64,000 bases of DNA from assembly GCA_947491935.1 (NCBI GenBank), contig CANLLF010000004.1:1-64000 (forward strand), written 5' to 3'. Below the pieces are notes generated by a model, which saw only the letters and a list, made by a program, of their open reading frames with translations, had not been told where the DNA came from and searched no databases. This DNA comes from an uncultured Roseicyclus sp. (GTDB lineage: Bacteria > Pseudomonadota > Alphaproteobacteria > Rhodobacterales > Rhodobacteraceae). This document shows positions 57,906 to 64,000 of the stretch, in pieces (within the stretch, counting starts at the first letter, position 1; each line of letters begins with the position of its first letter). Made by a program: the position numbers and the translations under genes.

Positions 57906-58775
57906 ATGGCTGGAGCCTACGATGACCGTGACGGTCAGATCTGGATGGACGGCAAGCTGATCGATTGGCGCGACGCCAACGTACACCTCCTGACCCACGC
58001 AATGCACTACGCATCCAGCGTGTTCGAGGGGGAGCGCGCCTATAACGGCAAAATCTTCGAGAGCCGCCGCCATTCGGAGCGCCTGCATTACTCCGCCTCC
58101 TGCATCGATTTTGAAATCCCCTTCATGGTGGATGAAATCGAAGCCGCGAAATACGAGGTGATGAAAGCCAACGGGCTGACCGACGCCTATATCCGCGCCG
58201 TCGCGTGGCGGGGTGCCGGCGAAGATATGGGTGTCAGCTCCGCCAAGAACCCCGTCCGCCTGGCTGTCGCGGCGTGGGAATGGGGCAGCTATTACGGTGA
58301 TGCCAAGATGAAGGGCGCGAAGCTGGATATCTCCAAGTGGAAACGCCCCTCGCCAGAGACGATCCCGGTCCACGCCAAGGCCGCGGGCCTCTACATGATC
58401 TGCACCACCTCCAAACACGCGGCGGAGGCCAAGGGCTGTTCCGACGCGCTGTTCATGGATTACCGCAACTACGTGGCCGAGGCGACGGGCGCGAATATCT
58501 TCTTCGTCAAGGATGGCGAGGTGCACACGCCAACCCCCGATTGCTTCCTAAACGGCATCACCCGGCAGACGGTTGTGGGTATGCTGAAGGACAAGCAGAT
58601 CAAGGTGCACGAGCGGCACATTATGCCCGAGGAACTGGAAAGCTTCGAGCAATGCTGGCTGACCGGAACCGCCGCCGAAGTCACGCCCGTGGGCCAGATC
58701 GGTGACTACAATTTCGAAGTCGGCGCCATGACGCGGGATATCGCGCAGGCCTATGAGGATTTGGTGCGCGCCTGA
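57906..58775 (+). CDS. ilvE: Branched-chain amino acid aminotransferase
   Basis: IlvE is the last enzyme of valine, leucine and isoleucine synthesis and is PLP-dependent. The 289-residue class IV aminotransferase has THAMHYASSVFEGERAY near 30-46, the PLP lysine in the CTTSKHAAEAKG region, and the C-terminal TGTAAEVTPVGQIGDY. I chose the ATG after ggaaggga; the upstream open frame continues into the petP gene. It completes, with ilvA and ilvD, part of the isoleucine pathway in this window. Confidence 0.95.
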   Translation: MAGAYDDRDGQIWMDGKLIDWRDANVHLLTHAMHYASSVFEGERAYNGKIFESRRHSERLHYSASCIDFEIPFMVDEIEAAKYEVMKANGLTDAYIRAVAWRGAGEDMGVSSAKNPVRLAVAAWEWGSYYGDAKMKGAKLDISKWKRPSPETIPVHAKAAGLYMICTTSKHAAEAKGCSDALFMDYRNYVAEATGANIFFVKDGEVHTPTPDCFLNGITRQTVVGMLKDKQIKVHERHIMPEELESFEQCWLTGTAAEVTPVGQIGDYNFEVGAMTRDIAQAYEDLVRA

Positions 58776-58880
58776 TCGCGACCTTCCAATTGGATCAGAC
58801 CCCGCCCACGTGCGAGGTCTTTTCGTGTCCGGTTAACGCTTGCGCTTGACCCCCACCTCCTTCCACCCCACGATCCCCCT

Positions 58881-59222
58881 ATGGTCATGCACTTCCAGCC
58901 CATGGGCCCGTCCTCTTCCCAGCAACAGGTCGCGTTTCATCGCACGGAGCTTGCGCCGATCCTGGGCCTTTATGGCCGGATGGTCGCCGCGGGCGAGTGG
59001 CGGGACTACGGGATTTCGCATCTGAGCGATGTGGCCATCTTCTCGATCTTCCGCCGCACGGCCGAAAACCCGATGTACCGGATCGAGAAGCGCCCGAAGC
59101 TGCGTGACAAACAGGGGCAATATGCTGTGATCGGCATGGATGGGCGCATTCTTAAGCGCGGGCATGACCTGAGGACCGTGCTGCGTGTGTTGGAGCGCAA
59201 GCTGATCCGGGCGGTGGACTAG
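58881..59222 (+). CDS. DUF2794-family protein
   Basis: The 113-residue protein fits DUF2794, a small alphaproteobacterial family of unknown function: VAFHRTELAPILGLYGRMVA, EWRDYGISHL, IFRRTAENPMYRIEKRP. There is no signal peptide. A second ATG 6 nt in is possible. Its stop overlaps the convergent NlpC/P60 gene by 4 nt. Confidence 0.85.
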   Translation: MVMHFQPMGPSSSQQQVAFHRTELAPILGLYGRMVAAGEWRDYGISHLSDVAIFSIFRRTAENPMYRIEKRPKLRDKQGQYAVIGMDGRILKRGHDLRTVLRVLERKLIRAVD

Positions 59223-60052
59223 ATCACGATCCGCTTGCGCGATGTGATCGGGCCGAATTCGCCCGCTTCGATCCGGGCCACAGCATCACTCAGGGGCTCA
59301 TACGCCACCGACATGTGATGTGCGTTGGCATGAAGCAGCATCCCATCACTGGCCATCAGGCCGACATGGCCATCCCAGAACACCAGATCGCCCCGTTTCA
59401 GCGGCTCGTCCGGGCCGATCTCTTCGCCAAGCTCCGCCTCTTGCTGATCGCTGTCCCGCGGGCAGGGGATACCGCAGGCGAGCATGCAAACCTGGACCAG
59501 GCCGGAGCAATCAATGCCCCACCGGCTGGTGCCGCCCCACAGATAGGGGGTGCCGAGGAACAGATCGGCGATCCCCACCGGGTCCGAGAACCGCGCCTTG
59601 ATCGGCATCAGGTGCTGTTCGGGCATGAAATGGCCGGTATGGATGCGTTTGTAATTGCGCTTTCCGCCGCTCACCTTCACCTGGCTGCCGAAATAGAGGC
59701 AGACATCGGGGGGCGCTTTCAGCTCGGCCTGGGGGTAGAGATGGGTGGCCGGTGAGATGACCCAATGGGTCGGGGGCTCGGCCCCGGTCAGCGCGCCCGA
59801 CAGGATATACCCGACATAGCCATCCCGCTCGGCCTGTCCGAAGGCAAAGCCATCGTCGGTGTCGAGCACCCGGAACCGCTCGCCAAACACCAACTGGCTG
59901 GCCCGGCCGCCCCGCGGCGTGTCGGTTAGGTTGGCGATAGGTTGTTGCACCATCATCAACCGGCCCTGGGTATAGCGTTCGGCTTCCACGATGCCCTTGA
60001 GCGATTCGTGGGCGACGCGGCCATTCGAGGGGGTGGTGCGGGGATCGCTCAT
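59219..60052 (-). CDS. NlpC/P60-family cysteine peptidase with SH3-like domains
   Basis: The 277-residue protein begins with SH3b-like segments (about 30-100). The NlpC/P60 domain follows, with catalytic C182 in WGIDCSGLV, His 229 in DGHVGLM and the later AHHMSV. It probably cleaves peptidoglycan stem peptides. I see no clear signal peptide, which is odd for a wall hydrolase. Its start overlaps the stop of the aminopeptidase gene by 4 nt. Confidence 0.88.
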   Translation of the reverse strand: MSDPRTTPSNGRVAHESLKGIVEAERYTQGRLMMVQQPIANLTDTPRGGRASQLVFGERFRVLDTDDGFAFGQAERDGYVGYILSGALTGAEPPTHWVISPATHLYPQAELKAPPDVCLYFGSQVKVSGGKRNYKRIHTGHFMPEQHLMPIKARFSDPVGIADLFLGTPYLWGGTSRWGIDCSGLVQVCMLACGIPCPRDSDQQEAELGEEIGPDEPLKRGDLVFWDGHVGLMASDGMLLHANAHHMSVAYEPLSDAVARIEAGEFGPITSRKRIVI

Positions 60053-61425
60053 GATTTGAGAACCTCTGGAAGCGCGTCGAACAGCGCCCGGATGCCCTGA
60101 CCGACCCCACCCTTGGGACGGCCCGAGGCACTGGAGCGTTGCCAGCCATAGATATCGAAATGCGCAAAGCGCGGGACCTGCGCAAAGCGGCGCAGGAACA
60201 GGGCCGCGGTGATCGAGCCCGCCATGCCGCCCGACGGTGCATTGTCGAGATCGGCGATGCCCGGTTCGATCATCGGCTCGTAGGCATCGTGGAACGGCAG
60301 GCGCCAGACGGGATCGGCAACCTTGGTGGCCGAGAGGCTGAGCGTGACAGCGAGGGCCGCGTCATCGGTGTAGAATGGCGCAATGTCCGGGCCAACCGCC
60401 ACCCGCGCCGCGCCGGTCAGCGTGGCCATGCAAATCAGCAGGTCCGGCGGCGTTTCCGAGGCCAGCGCAAGAGCGTCGGCGAGCACAAGCCGCCCTTCGG
60501 CATCGGTATTGTTGATTTCGACGCTCATGCCGTTGCGCGCCGTCAGGATATCACCGGGACGGAAGGAATTGGCCGAGACGTTGTTTTCCACGGCGGGGAT
60601 CAGAACGCGAAGCCGGCACTCCATGCCCTCGCCCATGATCATCTGCGCCAGGCCAAGCACGTTCGCGGCCCCACCCATATCCTTCTTCATCAGCCCCATG
60701 GAGGCGCCGGGCTTCAGGTTCAGGCCACCGGTGTCAAAACACACGCCTTTGCCCACCAGCGTCAGCGCGGGACCCGCCTCACCCCACGTCATCTCGATCA
60801 ATCGCGGCGCACGGGCGGCGGCACGGCCCACCGTGTGGATCAGGGAGAAGTTCTGCGCCAGAAGGTCCTCGCCCTCGATGGTCTGTACATTCGCCCCAAA
60901 CGTATCGGCCAGGGTGTGGACCGCCTGTTCCAGCGCATCGGGGCCCATATCTTCGGCGGGCGTGTTGATCAGGTCACGGGTCAGCGTCTCGGCGCCCGCA
61001 ATCCGTTCCAGACGGGCGGCCTCCACGCCATCCGGCGCGACGAGCCGGGCCTTGGGCCTGGTTTGATCGCGGTATCGGTCGAAGCGGTAGAGCGAGAAGA
61101 GGTAGCCCAGGGCGATCTCGTCTCCCTGCCCGTCGGGAAGCGCGTGGAGCGCATAGGTCGCTTCCGGAAGTGCCGCGATGGCCGCGCCGATGGCAAATCG
61201 CTTGCGCGCCCTGTCAGTGGCATCGCCGGTGCCGATCAGCACGCGGGACGGCCCCCCATCGCCGGGCAGAACGACGCTGCGCCCCAACTGCCCCTTGAAG
61301 CCGTGGAAGCCGGCCCAACTGGCCTGCGCCTCGGGCAAGGCCGCCAACGCATCCGCGCAGCTTTTCGGGCTGATCAGCTGAATTGGCAGGGCGTCGGAGC
61401 CCGCCGGGGCGAATTTCATCGACAT
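60049..61425 (-). CDS. M17-family leucyl aminopeptidase
   Basis: The 458-residue protein has the M17 catalytic domain in its second half: GKGVCFDTGGLNLKPGASMG, the signature NNTDAEGRLVLADAL with metal ligands, and the MATLTGAARVA segment. M17 enzymes remove N-terminal residues from peptides in the cytosol using two metal ions. The N-terminal third is a weaker macro-like domain. Its stop is coupled to the NlpC/P60 gene by a 4-nt overlap. Confidence 0.92.
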   Translation of the reverse strand: MSMKFAPAGSDALPIQLISPKSCADALAALPEAQASWAGFHGFKGQLGRSVVLPGDGGPSRVLIGTGDATDRARKRFAIGAAIAALPEATYALHALPDGQGDEIALGYLFSLYRFDRYRDQTRPKARLVAPDGVEAARLERIAGAETLTRDLINTPAEDMGPDALEQAVHTLADTFGANVQTIEGEDLLAQNFSLIHTVGRAAARAPRLIEMTWGEAGPALTLVGKGVCFDTGGLNLKPGASMGLMKKDMGGAANVLGLAQMIMGEGMECRLRVLIPAVENNVSANSFRPGDILTARNGMSVEINNTDAEGRLVLADALALASETPPDLLICMATLTGAARVAVGPDIAPFYTDDAALAVTLSLSATKVADPVWRLPFHDAYEPMIEPGIADLDNAPSGGMAGSITAALFLRRFAQVPRFAHFDIYGWQRSSASGRPKGGVGQGIRALFDALPEVLKS

Positions 61426-61486
61426 GGGCGCACCTTATCCGGATGCGCGCCACCCTAGCGCCGTGTGCAACCATCGCAAGGCCGGA

Positions 61487-61891
61487 TCAGCCGGAAAGAT
61501 CCTCCAGATCCCACACGGCGAGGATCGAGCGTTCACCCACCCGTTCCAGCCGCGCAAGTGTGGCCGCAAGAGCGACGTCATTGTTCGTGGTAAACGAATC
61601 CAGCACGTCTCGGGCGACGCGCGCAAGCGTTGCCATCCCGATCAGCTCGGCATCGCCCGCCACCTGATCCACGGTGACGGCGAAGGCACCGGGCTGTTCA
61701 TACAGGACGATCGGCAGCGTTGGCAGCACGTCCGAGATCCGTTGAAGCGCATGGGCCACCTCGGCCTCCGCGCGCACTTCACCGATCCGGTGGCACAGTT
61801 CCTCCAACCGTTCGGGATTGAAACGCGCCGGCTCTTCCAGCCGCAATTCAGATATATTCGGGCGCGCTTGCGCACCGCTTGTCCGCCACAT
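61487..61891 (-). CDS. Hypothetical protein
   Basis: The 134-residue protein is helical and acidic, with no signal peptide, membrane segment or Cys in the mature core. Segments such as ELCHRIGEVRAEAEVAHALQRISDVL suggest a helical bundle. I have no family for it. I chose the Met at MWRTSGAQARPN because the longer frame runs into the upstream promoter of the carbonic anhydrase gene. Confidence 0.6.
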   Translation of the reverse strand: MWRTSGAQARPNISELRLEEPARFNPERLEELCHRIGEVRAEAEVAHALQRISDVLPTLPIVLYEQPGAFAVTVDQVAGDAELIGMATLARVARDVLDSFTTNNDVALAATLARLERVGERSILAVWDLEDLSG

Positions 61892-62057
61892 GGCTCTCAC
61901 TCCGCTATACCGCCCCCACCACAGGACGCCCATTGCTGGGATCGGGGCACATTTGCGGCGTCGGTCTGAAGAAACGATTGATTGCGGCATGCAATGCGCC
62001 TCCAATTTTTTGGAAATGCGCGTTAAAGGTGCATGACCTGATGATCGAGGATGAGCC

Positions 62058-62708
62058 ATGCACCGCGTCCAATCCCTGCCGAAATACCTGCGCGAACGGT
62101 ATGAAGACTGGAAAGAAACGAGCTTCCCGGAGAACCGGGATTGGTTCAGGAAACTGGCGGATGAGGGTCAGCACCCCCGCGCCATGGTGATCGCGTGTTG
62201 CGACAGCCGCGTGGCCATCAATTCGGTCTTCGGGCAGCGCACCGGGGAGCTGTTCGTTCACCGCAACATCGCCAATCTGGTACCGCCCTACACACCAGAC
62301 GGGAACCACCACGGCACGGCGGCCGCCGTCGAATTCGCCGTCAAACATCTGAAGGTCGAGCATATTCTGGTGATGGGCCATTCACGGTGCGGCGGTGTGG
62401 CCGGGTGCATGGCCATGTGCGAGGGGAACGCCCCCGAATTCGAGCTGAAAGAGAGCTTCATCGGCCGTTGGCTCGATGTCCTGCGGCCCGGCCATGCGAC
62501 GGTGGCCGATATCGAAAACCCCGATGACCGCCAGACCGCGCTGGAGAAGGAGGGGATCCATGTCAGCCTCGAAAACCTCCTCGGCTATCCGTTTGTGCGT
62601 GAGGCGGTGGATAGCGACCGTCTGAGCCTGCATGGACTATGGGCCGACATCGCCGATATGGACCTTGAGGCGTTTGACGGGCGCGTCCGCCACTTCGCCC
62701 CTGCCTGA
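62058..62708 (+). CDS. Beta-class carbonic anhydrase
   Basis: The enzyme interconverts CO2 and bicarbonate. The 216-residue protein has the zinc ligands C48 in CDSR (48-51), H108 and C111 in GHSRCGG, and GELFVHRNIANLVPP near 63. All key residues are present. The bicarbonate carrier SbtA follows after 67 nt and SbtB after that, so the three genes probably act together in bicarbonate supply. A tccaa-tttt-ttgga dyad (62001-62014) sits 44 nt upstream. Confidence 0.93.
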   Translation: MHRVQSLPKYLRERYEDWKETSFPENRDWFRKLADEGQHPRAMVIACCDSRVAINSVFGQRTGELFVHRNIANLVPPYTPDGNHHGTAAAVEFAVKHLKVEHILVMGHSRCGGVAGCMAMCEGNAPEFELKESFIGRWLDVLRPGHATVADIENPDDRQTALEKEGIHVSLENLLGYPFVREAVDSDRLSLHGLWADIADMDLEAFDGRVRHFAPA

Positions 62709-62775
62709 CTTGCGCCGCGCCCGCGGCCTCCGTAAAGCGCTTGGGTAACGGCCGGACGAATGCGAAGGGACGCCC

Positions 62776-63756
62776 ATGGACGGTATGTTGGCATTGGCCG
62801 CGGATAACCTTCTGTCGCCGATCATCCTGTTTTTCGCCCTCGGCCTTCTGGCAGCCTTTGCCCGATCGGATCTGTCGATCCCCGAAGCCATCGCCAAGGG
62901 CATGTCGATTTACCTGCTCTTTGCGATCGGTTTCAAAGGCGGCGCGGCCGTCGCGGCCAATGGTATCGACGCAACGCTGATCCTGTCGCTGGTCGCGGGT
63001 GTGGTCTTGTCCTTCGCCATCCCCATGGTCGCCTTCGCGCTGTTGCGGGTGATGACCGGCCTGTCGGTTACCGATGCGGCGGCGGTGGCGGGGCATTACG
63101 GCTCCATCTCCATCGTGACCTTCGTCGCGGCGTCGTCGGTTGTGACGGCCAGCGGGCTCGATTCCGAGGGCTACATGGTCGCCGTGGCGGCGGTGATGGA
63201 AGCGCCCGCCATCCTGTCGGCCCTGTGGCTGATCGCGCGCTTCGACAAAGGCGCATCGGATATGGAGGCCGGCCTGATGCGGGAGATCTTGCTGAACGGG
63301 TCCATCGTGTTGCTGGTGGGCTCCTTCCTGATCGGCTGGATCACGGGAACCGATGGCCTCGCCCTGATCGCGCCTTTCATCGTGACTCCGTTTCAAGGCG
63401 TGTTGTGCCTGTTCCTGCTCGATATGGGCCTAGTCGCAGGCCGCGGGTTGCGGGAGGCGAAGGGTGTCTTGAAACCCGGCCTGTTCCTCTTCGGGGTGAT
63501 CATGCCGGTGGTCGGCAGCTGCTTCGGCCTCGCCGCCGGGTTGCTTCTGGGCCTCAGCACCGGCGGCGTTGTCCTTTTCATGGTCTTGTCGGCCTCGGCC
63601 TCCTACATCGCCGTGCCCGCCGCGATGCGGGTGGCCCTGCCGGAGGCGAACCCGTCGATCTACCTGACGCTGTCGCTCGGCGTGACCTTCCCCTTCAACC
63701 TCACCCTTGGCATCCCGCTTTATGTTGCGGTCGCCACCGCCCTGACCGGAGGCTGA
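62776..63756 (+). CDS. sbtA: SbtA-family sodium-dependent bicarbonate transporter
   Basis: The 326-residue membrane protein has about ten helices. FKGGAAVAANG near 55, GHYGSISIVTF near 110 and LSASASYIAVPAAMRVALPEANP near 276 are typical of SbtA permeases, which import bicarbonate with sodium in cyanobacteria. It lies between a beta-carbonic anhydrase gene and an SbtB-like gene. In a heterotroph it may supply bicarbonate for carboxylases. Confidence 0.85.
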   Translation: MDGMLALAADNLLSPIILFFALGLLAAFARSDLSIPEAIAKGMSIYLLFAIGFKGGAAVAANGIDATLILSLVAGVVLSFAIPMVAFALLRVMTGLSVTDAAAVAGHYGSISIVTFVAASSVVTASGLDSEGYMVAVAAVMEAPAILSALWLIARFDKGASDMEAGLMREILLNGSIVLLVGSFLIGWITGTDGLALIAPFIVTPFQGVLCLFLLDMGLVAGRGLREAKGVLKPGLFLFGVIMPVVGSCFGLAAGLLLGLSTGGVVLFMVLSASASYIAVPAAMRVALPEANPSIYLTLSLGVTFPFNLTLGIPLYVAVATALTGG

Positions 63757-63759
63757 TCC

Positions 63760-64000
63760 ATGCAAACCCACCAAGCCAAACGCGTTGAGATTACCATCGA
63801 GTCCGTCATGGAATCCCGGCTGACCAAGGCGCTTGTCGATGCCGGCGTGACCGGGTTCACGATCCTGCCGGTTCTGGGCGGGTCCGGACGGTCGGGGCAG
63901 TGGAGCCGCGAGGGGCAGGTGAGCCGCGCCGGCGGCATGGTCGCGGTTGTCTGCATCATCCGGCCGGAGCGTCTGGACGGGTTGCTCGATGCCGCCTTCG
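63760..64000 (+). CDS. sbtB: SbtB-like PII-family regulator (partial, cut by window end)
   Basis: The first 80 residues are present and the gene runs off the window. It begins KRVEITIESVMESRLTKAL, a PII-type first strand and helix, then GFTILPVLGGSGRSGQW, which fits the T-loop region, and GMVAVVCIIRPERLDGLL. SbtB binds and inhibits SbtA in response to adenine nucleotides in cyanobacteria. It begins 3 nt after sbtA with its own Shine-Dalgarno (ggagg). Confidence 0.75.
   Translation, partial: MQTHQAKRVEITIESVMESRLTKALVDAGVTGFTILPVLGGSGRSGQWSREGQVSRAGGMVAVVCIIRPERLDGLLDAAF

Overview
The window looks like chromosomal DNA of a marine-type alphaproteobacterium of the Rhodobacteraceae (Roseobacter group). 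Supporting signs are high GC in nearly every gene, the rimP-nusA-ylxR-infB order, a petP/petR pair, Rhodobacteraceae-type small exported proteins, a DUF2794 protein, and extragenic elements built around a 'cctccggcggg...gaacaaag' core that I associate with this group from memory. I see no tRNA, rRNA, CRISPR array, intact insertion sequence or prophage.

Layout. 1-5.8 kb: the rimP-nusA-ylxR-infB operon (minus), with a heat-shock-like promoter, a short leader and an intrinsic terminator just before rimP. 5.8-6.8 kb: three tandem I78-type peptidase-inhibitor genes. 6.8-14.3 kb: glutathione-dependent formaldehyde oxidation (adhI, fghA), interrupted by a NYN-LOTUS protein, a broken acetyltransferase, a TetR repressor with three matching operators, a small exported protein and an AEC transporter; then a HAD phosphatase and an ornithine-cyclodeaminase-like gene. 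14.4-22 kb: MFS carrier, ZapE ATPase, ASCH protein, CAT-like acyltransferase, folC, accD and a CPBP protease. 22-32.6 kb: amino-acid biosynthesis (ilvD, argG, ilvA) mixed with Rhodobacteraceae-specific genes and a FadH-like flavoprotein. 32.6-36.2 kb: a divergent Hpt/RsbU-like phosphatase pair, a Nudix hydrolase and kdsD. 36.6-40.3 kb: UDP-sugar and surface-polysaccharide genes. 40.4-49.7 kb: hslO behind an RpoH-like promoter, then a tightly packed plus-strand series (Nudix, cca, LysE, two ABC exporters, a P-loop protein, VOC, an RNA methyltransferase). 49.7-54.5 kb: a NaChBac-type sodium channel and the isoprenoid genes dxs and ispA with xseB and a deacetylase. 54.5-56.5 kb: a lower-GC island with a plant-like TyrA gene and an unknown ORF. 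56.5-61.9 kb: petR-petP divergent from ilvE, then a DUF2794 protein, an NlpC/P60 peptidase and a leucyl aminopeptidase. 62-64 kb: beta-carbonic anhydrase, SbtA bicarbonate carrier and the start of SbtB.

The most interesting signals are regulatory or accessory: the nusA-operon leader, the SbtA/SbtB/carbonic anhydrase cluster, the plant-like TyrA island, the self-consistent TetR operator set, the dyad between petP and ilvE, and the RpoH-like promoter plus Shine-Dalgarno hairpin ahead of hslO. I found nothing I can defend as a wholly undescribed defence or mobile system.
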